From: Bacteroidota bacterium
GTDB lineage: Bacteria; Bacteroidota; Bacteroidia; Bacteroidales; VadinHA17
NCBI GenBank assembly: GCA_030593185.1
Contig: JAUVHQ010000109.1
Location: 1-6,892 of the forward strand
DNA length: 6,892 nt
Reading direction: 5' to 3'
Shown here: positions 1 to 5,615 of the stretch, in pieces
Layout of the letters: every line of letters starts with the position of its first letter
How positions within the stretch are numbered: position 1 is the first letter of the stretch
Made by a program: the position numbers and the translations under genes
The notes under the pieces: model-generated
Database searches by the model: none
Told to the model about the DNA's origin: nothing
Seen by the model: only the letters and a program-made list of their open reading frames with translations

Positions 1-1702
1 ATGGAGCATGACCTGAAATAAACCAGCGGAGTGCCAATCCGGAAGCATGCCCGATAAAACAAAATATCAGCAAACCAACTATGACATTTGTTATTAAACC
101 GGTTTTAAGATTTGTATAGAGAATTTTTAAAACCATGATAAAAAGCAATAAAAATCCCAAAAACAGATAAAACGGAAAAAGACGTTTAAACAGGTCAAGT
201 TTATAATATAAGATCTCCAGTGAAATTTTTGTTTTTCCCGGATAAAGAGATCCGGCTCCTTGTTTCTGATAATTTTTAATTGTTGTCAGTATATCATTTT
301 TGTATCCGGTATTATCAATAGGGATGGTATTACGCAACGATTGAATATATAAACCGAATATATTTTTCACAAAAACAGAATCCTGTCGGGGAATATAAGC
401 AGGTACTTCCAACGGAGTAAACCATTTAAAATTTTCATCTTCGGTACCGGGAAAAATTTTAAGAAACCGGTTAGTATAAATCATGTATGAGATATTCACC
501 CTTTCATCGACAGAGATAATATCTTTATCAAACCTGGTTTTATCTGCCGGTCGTTTCTTATAAGCTGAATCTACATATGGAGTAAGCTTGTAGATACCGC
601 CTTTGTTTTTATCAATAAAATCGCGGTATGCAGCAATATTTCCTGATATTCCCAGAATTTTTGATATTTCAGGATTAGAAACTTTTATTAACGGGATTCC
701 CTGCCAGAAAAATGGATTTGACAACATCCCCAGATAAACCTGATTGGGATCCAGTCCGTAAATCTTTTCCTTACCTGTGAGTTTTCTTAGAATATCAGAT
801 GTAAACGTATTAATTGGCTTGATTCTTCCCCCTTTATCCTGAATAAGAAGGGATCCGAACTGATTCGCATGTTTTTTTGATATTATTTGATTTTCCCCGA
901 TATTAACATCCTGTCCGCAAGCAATGTCAATAGCAAGGAAAAATAGAAGCATCAATACAGGGATAGATTTTTTTAAAATACCGGATACTGTTTTTTTCAC
1001 CTTTGTATTTGACAGAAGATGAAAACGGCTTTTCTTATTGAAGAGAGATAAAAACATACCAAGGGAAAGCAGAAAATAACCGGCATAAGTAACAAAAATA
1101 CCCGGGCCGTCATGATTCACTGACAAAATAGTTCCTTTTTCATCATGATCGTAAGATGACTGATAAAATCGGTATCCTTTGTATTTAAGAATATGGTTCA
1201 TATATATCCTGAAGGAGATAGTTACATTTTCCTTGTGATCGAAAAGGATTACTTCGCTGGCATATGAGGAAGGACTCATTGATCCGGGGTATCTGTCAAG
1301 TACAAAATCCGATAATTTCAATTGGAAAGGAAGCTTTATTACAGTACCTTCTGAGATTATAATATTGTTTGTTTCCCCTTCCCGGATATGCATTGTTCCT
1401 TCATAACCAAGATAACGGGTTATTGCAGCGCCCAGCAGTATTACCAGAAAAGCAGTATGAAAAATAAAAACAGTAAGTTTCTCTTTTTTCCATGATTTGT
1501 AACGAAATATTATCCCGGTAAGATTAAAAGCAAAAATCAATAATAGTAGTTCGAACCAACGAGCTGCATATACTTTTTCCCTGGCTACCTGTGATCCGAA
1601 ATCATTTTCAATAAAAGTTGCCATTCCTGCTGAAACGGCAATCAGGACAAGTATAATTGCCATAAGTTTGTAAGAAAAGATAAAATCGGTTATATTTTTC
1701 AT
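1..1702 (-). CDS. ccsBA: CcsBA: fused ResB/CcsB-CcsA cytochrome c synthase, C-terminus cut by window edge
   Basis: System II cytochrome c maturation protein of the inner membrane, which exports heme and attaches it to CXXCH motifs of apocytochromes. I translated the minus strand codon by codon from ATG at 1700-1702. The frame stays open for 567 residues to the window edge, so no stop is visible. The CcsB/ResB part comes first: hydrophobic segments near residues 12-30, 49-66 and 78-93, with a membrane histidine (His82) where CcsB carries its heme-binding histidine. A soluble domain follows, with YQSSYD near 180-185, then a hydrophobic segment near 203-221. Another hydrophobic segment (246-262) leads into a long, probably periplasmic, linker domain. 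Segments near 508-528 and 535-557 begin the CcsA part, and the frame ends in RWFISGHAP, a CcsA-like sequence preceding the WWD heme-handling domain, which is not visible. Full Bacteroidetes CcsBA proteins are roughly 1000 residues. The gene starts 35 bp after the alkylation repair gene, so co-transcription is possible. No Shine-Dalgarno sequence is seen. The family is secure; the start is probable. Confidence 0.93.
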   Translation of the reverse strand, partial: MKNITDFIFSYKLMAIILVLIAVSAGMATFIENDFGSQVAREKVYAARWFELLLLIFAFNLTGIIFRYKSWKKEKLTVFIFHTAFLVILLGAAITRYLGYEGTMHIREGETNNIIISEGTVIKLPFQLKLSDFVLDRYPGSMSPSSYASEVILFDHKENVTISFRIYMNHILKYKGYRFYQSSYDHDEKGTILSVNHDGPGIFVTYAGYFLLSLGMFLSLFNKKSRFHLLSNTKVKKTVSGILKKSIPVLMLLFFLAIDIACGQDVNIGENQIISKKHANQFGSLLIQDKGGRIKPINTFTSDILRKLTGKEKIYGLDPNQVYLGMLSNPFFWQGIPLIKVSNPEISKILGISGNIAAYRDFIDKNKGGIYKLTPYVDSAYKKRPADKTRFDKDIISVDERVNISYMIYTNRFLKIFPGTEDENFKWFTPLEVPAYIPRQDSVFVKNIFGLYIQSLRNTIPIDNTGYKNDILTTIKNYQKQGAGSLYPGKTKISLEILYYKLDLFKRLFPFYLFLGFLLLFIMVLKILYTNLKTGLITNVIVGLLIFCFIGHASGLALRWFISGHAP

Positions 1703-1737
1703 TATCAATACATTTCGCGATTTAATTGAACCTTTTA

Positions 1738-2421
1738 TTAATGCTTAATACTGTTTATCCACTTTAGTGCTTCTCTTTTACTTAAAGGGGAGAGAGTAGT
1801 TGAATTAACAAATTCCGATACCCAGACAGGATTTGTTTTTGAATATTCCCGTAACACCCATCCTATTGCTTTACAGATAAAGAATTCTTTTGAATCACGG
1901 CATTTAAGTATGTTTTGTTTAAGCAATTTTGTATCAAGATCATTTTTATACTTAAGTTGAAATAACAAGGCAGTCCTGTTAAGCCACATATTTTCAGACA
2001 AGATCCATTTTTTGTTAATTTGTTCGATCAATCCGGGGAAGTTAGACAAGAGTTTGCCAACAAGATTAGCAGCAACTAAATCAACCGTATCCCACCATGA
2101 CTTATTTACGATCATAAATTCCAGAAGTTCAATGTCATCTGGCTCAAACTTTTTAATAAATTTTTCAACCAGCTCCATTGCAAAATACTGAAATTCTCTC
2201 TCCTTCATATCCCATAATTTCCTGACAATATTTTCAATGTTATTTATATCCGGCCGGTTATAGTTTTTAAAAAAAGCACTTGTTAAAGCCCTACGTTCAG
2301 GCGATTTTATACCCAGAAAGCTGAATTTATCCTTCATATACTTTTTCATGAAAAAAGCATTTTCGGGATTTGCATTTTCACGGTATATATTTTCCAGAGC
2401 CGGTAGATTAAAACTTTCCAT
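1738..2421 (-). CDS. AlkD-like DNA alkylation repair protein (HEAT-repeat glycosylase family)
   Basis: Predicted cytoplasmic DNA glycosylase of the AlkC/AlkD superfamily, which removes N3- and N7-alkylated purines and is built of ALK/HEAT-like helical repeats. At 227 residues it has the usual AlkD length and appears complete. Visible family motifs are REFQY at 75-79, SWWDTVD at 108-114, WLNRTALLFQL at 146-156, and FFICKAIGWVLREYSKTNP at 180-198. From memory of Bacillus cereus AlkD, the DNA-contacting and catalytic residues Trp109, Asp113, Arg148 and Trp187 correspond here to Trp110, Asp114, Arg149 and Trp188, all present with a constant offset of one. Catalytic competence is therefore expected, though substrate range is not shown. 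The start is ATG at 2419-2421, preceded by GGAAGA, which may act as a weak ribosome site. It lies 35 bp upstream of ccsBA and 286 bp from the decarboxylase gene. Some relatives of this fold bind DNA without glycosylase activity. Confidence 0.92.
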   Translation of the reverse strand: MESFNLPALENIYRENANPENAFFMKKYMKDKFSFLGIKSPERRALTSAFFKNYNRPDINNIENIVRKLWDMKEREFQYFAMELVEKFIKKFEPDDIELLEFMIVNKSWWDTVDLVAANLVGKLLSNFPGLIEQINKKWILSENMWLNRTALLFQLKYKNDLDTKLLKQNILKCRDSKEFFICKAIGWVLREYSKTNPVWVSEFVNSTTLSPLSKREALKWINSIKH

Positions 2422-2432
2422 TCTTCCAAAAA

Positions 2433-2467
2433 GTTATAGGTTAATTGTTATTTGTTATACGTTAACT
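2433..2467. repeat. Degenerate tandem heptamer repeat GTTANNN, five units
   Basis: Five consecutive 7-bp units start with GTTA on the plus strand: GTTATAG, GTTAATT, GTTATTT, GTTATAC and GTTAACT. The first four positions are identical in every unit and the last three vary. The array lies just upstream of the alkylation repair gene (start at 2421), so on the transcribed strand it reads as repeated TAAC words in the probable leader or promoter region. No function can be assigned. The periodicity is seen directly. Confidence 0.7.
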
Positions 2468-2476
2468 AACATTTTG

Positions 2477-2552
2477 CTCTCTGCTCTTCATACTGCCCCA
2501 CTGCATCACATTCTTCACTCTTCCCATTCTTCCACTAGTCCAGCCTTCTCCC
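2477..2552. repeat. Pyrimidine-rich intergenic tract with repeated CAYTCTTC words
   Basis: This stretch is almost all C and T on the plus strand, with few G residues, unlike the flanking AT-rich DNA. CATTCTTC occurs at 2509-2516 and 2525-2532, with CACTCTTC at 2516-2523 between them, and a further CTCTTC lies at 2484-2489. The spacing of the three main copies is 7 and 9 bp, so it is an irregular repeat rather than a strict microsatellite. On the transcribed strand it would form a purine-rich GAAG-type tract. No coding frame here resembles a protein I know. Confidence 0.5.
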
Positions 2553-2560
2553 GAAAAATA

Positions 2561-2577
2561 AAAAATCTTTGATTTTT
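2561..2577 (-). terminator. Possible weak terminator: AT-rich stem with trailing T run
   Basis: A perfect inverted repeat with 7-bp arms (AAAAATC and GATTTTT) flanks a 3-nt loop. On the minus strand the right arm runs into further T residues, which gives the layout of an intrinsic terminator about 130 bp past the decarboxylase stop codon. Each arm has only one G or C, so the stem would be unstable and the call is tentative. Chance occurrence in AT-rich DNA is a real alternative. Confidence 0.2.
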
Positions 2578-2627
2578 GTAATTTTTACTCCACTCCCACA
2601 GGCCTGCCCACATGCCGGTCGTGAGGC

Positions 2628-2643
2628 TTCCAGCAAGCTGGAA
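2628..2643. repeat. Short inverted repeat (TTCCAGC-AA-GCTGGAA)
   Basis: A 16-bp inverted repeat with perfect 7-bp arms and two central A residues. It abuts and overlaps by two bases the larger nested hairpin at 2642-2699, within a locally GC-richer stretch of the gap. The pair of hairpins suggests a single composite element such as a REP-like or palindromic intergenic repeat. No transposase gene is nearby. Confidence 0.55.
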
Positions 2644-2699
2644 TGTTCGAGGATCTTCGAAAATCTAATCCCGCGTAGCGGGAAGATTTTCGGAACATT
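2642..2699. repeat. Nested 58-bp hairpin just past the decarboxylase stop codon
   Basis: The two halves pair in three blocks: AATGTTC (2642-2648) with GAACATT (2693-2699), CGAAAATCT (2658-2666) with AGATTTTCG (2684-2692), and TCCCGC (2669-2674) with GCGGGA (2678-2683). The loop is GTA. The left arm carries a 9-nt bulge (2649-2657) and a 2-nt bulge (2667-2668), while the right arm pairs without interruption. It begins 8 bp after the decarboxylase stop codon on the minus strand. It could stabilise the 3' end of that mRNA or pause transcription, but no T run follows on the minus strand, so it is not a standard intrinsic terminator. It may also be a dispersed repeat element. Confidence 0.75.
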
Positions 2700-2707
2700 A
2701 TTTTATT

Positions 2708-4126
2708 TTATACTATATCCTGAGCCGTCTTTTTTATCCTTTCCCAGGCAATTTTAACATGTTTTTCGGTTACATAAGTTTGCGAAACAACCATTCTAAT
2801 GACAAAATTACCTTTAATCTTTGTATGGGTAAGGTACAATTTTCCCGATTTGTTAAGTCTGTTGAGAAGCTTTTCGTTTAAATTATTCAGTTCTTGTGAT
2901 TTAATGGTATTATTGGGATTAAATCTAAAACAGACCGTATTTAATGTAACCGGTGCCATCAATTCAAAAACTTTTTCTTTTTCAATACTCTTTTTCAGCC
3001 ATTGAGCCAATGAAATATGAAGCCGGATTTTTTCCTGTAATCCGTTTACACCAAAGCTCCGGATAACAAACCATAATTTCAACCCCCTGAATCTTCGTCC
3101 GAGAGGAACCCCCCAGTCGCGATAATCATTTACTTTACCCCTGGATTTTGTTTTCAAATATTCAGGCAGTATTTCGAATGTTTTCAGCAGTGTTTCTTTT
3201 TCTTTAACGAAATAAGCTGAACAGTCGAAATTGGTAAACATCCATTTATGCGGGTTAAAAACAAAACTGTCTGCCTGTTCAATACCGTCAATCATCCACC
3301 GGAATTCAGGAAGTAACAAAGCTGTACCTGCATGTGCAGCATCAACATGAAACCAGAGATTATGCGCTTTACATATCTGACCAACCTCTTTCAGAGGATC
3401 AATGGCGGTTGTGCTTGTTGTTCCAAGTGTAGCCACAACACACATCGGATGATAACCTTTTTTTATATCATCCATAACAGCCAGGTTCAGTTTTTCCGGA
3501 TCAATTCTTAATTTATCATCAGTATCCACTTTAACAAGGTTTTCTTTCCCAAGTCCGGCAATTTTTACGGCCTTCTCGATTGACGAATGAGTTTCAGTGG
3601 AGCAATATACCCTCAATCTGTTTTCTTTTCTTAAACCGGCTTTATTTACCCTGTAGCGGGTTGTTTTTTCCCGTGCAGTAAGCAGGGCTGCCAGTGTTGA
3701 TGTAGAGGCAGTATCCTGAATAACACCTTCAAAAAATGTTGGCAGCCCGATCATCTCTTTAAGCCAGTTCATTACTCTCTCCTCGAGCTCTGCTGCAGCA
3801 GGGGATGTTTCCCAAATCATGCATTGAGCGCCGATTGTTGCAGTTAACATTTCTGCCAGCACTGACGGGTAGCTTGAATTTGCAGGGAAATAGGCAAAAA
3901 AATTGGGACTTTGCCAATGGGTAATTCCGGGCATAACAATTTGCTCAAAATCCTTCATTATTTCATCCATAGACTCGCCTGCCTGTGGTGGTTTACCAGG
4001 AAGATTATTGTAAATATCTCCCGGTAGAACATTGGATTTTACAGGATAAGTGTCAACTTTTTCCAGGTAATCAGCCATCCAGTCGGCAAATTCATGGGCA
4101 TGTTTTCTGAATTCTTTTACATCCAT
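2708..4126 (-). CDS. PLP-dependent group II aromatic L-amino acid decarboxylase
   Basis: Predicted cytoplasmic enzyme that decarboxylates an aromatic amino acid (tyrosine, DOPA, phenylalanine or tryptophan) to the amine and CO2. Its 472 residues match the usual length of about 480. PLP site: NPHK at 291-294 with Lys294 as Schiff-base lysine, HVDAAHAG at 260-267 with Asp262 for the pyridine nitrogen, His180 in STETHSS stacking on the cofactor, and ATLGTTST at 232-239. The flexible catalytic loop holds PEYLKTKS at 321-328, where Tyr323 aligns with human DDC Tyr332. The dimer and substrate region has THWQSPNFFAYFP at 69-81 and SSYP at 84-87. His180 and Tyr323 both favour decarboxylase over the aromatic acetaldehyde synthase variants of this family. 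Compared with remembered human DDC, pocket residues Thr82, Ile101 and Phe103 are Ala82, Gln101 and Met103, so the substrate is open. The start is ATG at 4124-4126. No amino acid transporter gene is adjacent. Complete, with no frameshift seen. Confidence 0.93.
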   Translation of the reverse strand: MDVKEFRKHAHEFADWMADYLEKVDTYPVKSNVLPGDIYNNLPGKPPQAGESMDEIMKDFEQIVMPGITHWQSPNFFAYFPANSSYPSVLAEMLTATIGAQCMIWETSPAAAELEERVMNWLKEMIGLPTFFEGVIQDTASTSTLAALLTAREKTTRYRVNKAGLRKENRLRVYCSTETHSSIEKAVKIAGLGKENLVKVDTDDKLRIDPEKLNLAVMDDIKKGYHPMCVVATLGTTSTTAIDPLKEVGQICKAHNLWFHVDAAHAGTALLLPEFRWMIDGIEQADSFVFNPHKWMFTNFDCSAYFVKEKETLLKTFEILPEYLKTKSRGKVNDYRDWGVPLGRRFRGLKLWFVIRSFGVNGLQEKIRLHISLAQWLKKSIEKEKVFELMAPVTLNTVCFRFNPNNTIKSQELNNLNEKLLNRLNKSGKLYLTHTKIKGNFVIRMVVSQTYVTEKHVKIAWERIKKTAQDIV

Positions 4127-4155
4127 ATAAAGTTAAATTTTATTGCATTTATGGG

Positions 4156-4197
4156 AAAGGATACAGGATAAAAGATAAAAGTAAAAAGAAAAAAGTA
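4156..4197. repeat. Degenerate tandem heptamer repeat, consensus AAAAGAT/AAAAGTA, six units
   Basis: Six consecutive 7-bp units on the plus strand: AAAGGAT, ACAGGAT, AAAAGAT, AAAAGTA, AAAAGAA and AAAAGTA. The array lies in the 115-bp gap between the glycosyltransferase stop and the decarboxylase start (4126), that is, in the probable promoter or leader region of the decarboxylase. On the transcribed strand it forms T-rich words such as TACTTTT and ATCTTTT. These weakly resemble the Bacteroidetes -7 element TAnnTTTG, but none has the final G. Function is unknown; A-richness may exaggerate the regularity. Confidence 0.6.
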
Positions 4198-4241
4198 ATG
4201 TAGTTAATGGAAACTAAGAAATTGCAAAAATTTTCCTGAGA

Positions 4242-5234
4242 TCAAACATCTTTTTGAAATAACTCCCTGGCGAGTCGGGCGACCTGTTCTGTATTAATAT
4301 CATTCATACAACGGAAGTGTTTTTTAGGACATTTTTTAAAACCCAATTTTGAACAGGGGAGGCATTTTAAATTTTTCACCCGGATAATCCTGGAATCAGG
4401 ATCAGGCTGGTATGGATACATTCCGAATTCAGGAACTGTATTACCCCAGACAGAGATGATTTTTTTGTTAAAAGCAGCTGCTATATGCATTAAACCGGTA
4501 TCATGACTGATTACTACTTTTGATTGTTTAACAATTGAAGCCGACTGGTTAATGTTATACAATCCGCAGGCATTAAGCACATTATTTCCTGCATTTATAA
4601 CAATTTGATCTCCCCGTTCTTTATCATTTCCATCACCAAGTAAAATTATGGGAAGGCCAATATTTTTAATCAAGTCAATTATCTTTTCAACGGGCATCCG
4701 TTTTGTAGCATGGTTTGCACCTATAGCAAAAATGATAAATCCCTCCCGGAATGCAACAGGTAATGATGCGGTACTGACAAAATCTTTTTCAGGAATGAAA
4801 AAATCGAGACCTTCACCATCATTAGTCACATCGAAAGTTTTAACAGTATCAAAATACCTGTCAACAATGCTGATAACGGGCATACGGTTTATTTTCAAAT
4901 GTACCAGCAGCCATTTATTAAAGTTCTGTTTATGAAAAGATAAGGGTATTGCCCGGATCCTTATTTTCACAAGAGCACTCCTGATGTTATTATGAAGGTC
5001 AATTATATAGTCAAAATTTTCAGCTTTAAGCTCTTCAATAGTTTTATTTAGGTCATTCTCAAACAGATGGACTTTATCGATGTAAGGATTAGCAGAAACC
5101 AATGTGCTGAATTTTTGTTTAACAAGATAGTGGACCCGGGCTCCTTCAACCTGTTTTTTCAGGCATCTGCTAACTGGAGAGGTTAATACGATATCCCCAA
5201 TCGAACTAAAACGTATTATCAGGAATTTAACCAC
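4242..5234 (-). CDS. Glycosyltransferase family 9 protein (ADP-heptose:LPS heptosyltransferase type)
   Basis: Predicted GT-B fold glycosyltransferase related to WaaC/WaaF, which transfers heptose from ADP-heptose to lipopolysaccharide inner core on the cytoplasmic face of the inner membrane. At 330 residues it is of family length. The N-terminal Rossmann half opens with KFLIIRFSSIGDIVLTSP (3-20), containing the acceptor-site Gly13-Asp14. The C-terminal half has AIGANHATKRMPVEK (170-184), with Lys178 where family members carry a conserved lysine, and the nucleotide-sugar motif HDTGLMHIAAAF (244-255). The tail has four cysteines, Cys291, Cys294, Cys302 and Cys309, in a CX2CX7CX6C pattern. The start is GTG at 5232-5234: the same frame reaches a stop at 5277-5279 without any ATG, and SSIGD sits at the usual distance from it. 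It follows atpC by 111 bp and stands alone, away from other glycan genes, so the exact sugar and acceptor cannot be told. Confidence 0.88.
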   Translation of the reverse strand: MVKFLIIRFSSIGDIVLTSPVSRCLKKQVEGARVHYLVKQKFSTLVSANPYIDKVHLFENDLNKTIEELKAENFDYIIDLHNNIRSALVKIRIRAIPLSFHKQNFNKWLLVHLKINRMPVISIVDRYFDTVKTFDVTNDGEGLDFFIPEKDFVSTASLPVAFREGFIIFAIGANHATKRMPVEKIIDLIKNIGLPIILLGDGNDKERGDQIVINAGNNVLNACGLYNINQSASIVKQSKVVISHDTGLMHIAAAFNKKIISVWGNTVPEFGMYPYQPDPDSRIIRVKNLKCLPCSKLGFKKCPKKHFRCMNDINTEQVARLARELFQKDV

Positions 5235-5345
5235 TGTTAAGAGAAATTTGAAATTTAAAGATGAGAATTTGGGTTGTTATCATTATTTCATGGAGAAATT
5301 ACAAAATAGTCATTGAACAGAGATTCCTTTTTTAGAATAATAACA
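5235..5345. other. AT-rich gap between atpC and the glycosyltransferase, with weak 7-bp periodicity
   Basis: This gap holds no gene. Next to the glycosyltransferase start, 5242-5269 can be read as AGAAATT, TGAAATT, TAAAGAT and GAGAATT. The first two units differ at one position, and the last two match the second at four of seven, so the periodicity is weaker than at the other gaps. An AT-only inverted repeat (GAATAAT-AAC-ATTATTC, 5335-5351) overlaps the atpC stop codon but has no T run on the minus strand. A promoter for the glycosyltransferase may lie here, but no convincing -33/-7 pair was found. Confidence 0.3.
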
Positions 5346-5594
5346 TTATTCAATAACAGATTCAGCAAGAATAATGATCTTGTTGTCCCGGACTTCCACA
5401 ACACCTCCTGAGATTGTAAATATTTGCTCCTGGTTTTTGGTTTTTTTCACTTTAACCTCTCCTTTTTCAAGAGTAGAGATTATCGGGGCATGCATATTGA
5501 GGATTGCAAAAGAACCTTTTGTTCCCGGAACTTTTACTAATACCACAGTTCCTTCAAAAACCTTTTTCTCGGGGGTTAATATTTCCAGATTCAC
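5346..5594 (-). CDS. atpC: ATP synthase F1 epsilon subunit, short form
   Basis: Epsilon subunit of the F1 central stalk, which couples gamma rotation to the membrane c-ring. The 82 residues cover only the N-terminal beta-sandwich domain: LEILTPEKKVFEG at 3-15, PGTKGSFAILNMHAPI at 23-38, LEKGEVKV at 42-49 and ISGGVVEVRDNKIIILAE at 61-78. The C-terminal two-helix domain of the E. coli protein (about 139 residues in total), which can insert into F1 and inhibit ATP hydrolysis, is absent. Short epsilon subunits are usual in Bacteroidetes, so this is probably not a truncation. The start is GTG at 5592-5594; the codon directly before it is an in-frame TAA, so no longer start exists. It lies 21 bp after atpD in the conserved atpD-atpC order and is surely co-transcribed with it. 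No other ATP synthase gene follows. Confidence 0.95.
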   Translation of the reverse strand: MNLEILTPEKKVFEGTVVLVKVPGTKGSFAILNMHAPIISTLEKGEVKVKKTKNQEQIFTISGGVVEVRDNKIIILAESVIE

Positions 5595-5615
5595 TTATTA
5601 AGCTTTAAAAGTTAA

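Noticed and set aside
2348..2572. Plus-strand 74-residue open frame
   Set aside because: Its first third is antisense to the alkylation repair gene and the rest runs through the heptamer and pyrimidine repeats, with a simple-sequence Ser/His-rich product.
2569..2757. Plus-strand 62-residue open frame across the repeat block and the end of the decarboxylase gene
   Set aside because: It translates the inverted repeats and part of the opposite-strand decarboxylase gene, has no recognisable domain, and follows no ribosome site. It is best seen as an accidental frame through repeat DNA.
4127..4241. Bacteroidetes-type promoter (-33 TTG, -7 TAnnTTTG) upstream of the decarboxylase
   Set aside because: TATCTTTT on the minus strand comes close to the -7 element but lacks the final G, and no TTG lies at the right distance. 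The heptamer array would yield such matches by itself.
5280..5320. Promoter-like TATTTTG on the minus strand upstream of the glycosyltransferase
   Set aside because: It is one base shorter than TAnnTTTG and has no matching -33 element at the usual spacing.
5335..5351. Inverted repeat at the atpC stop codon as an intrinsic terminator
   Set aside because: Arms are nearly all A/T, and on the minus strand it is followed by A residues rather than a T run.
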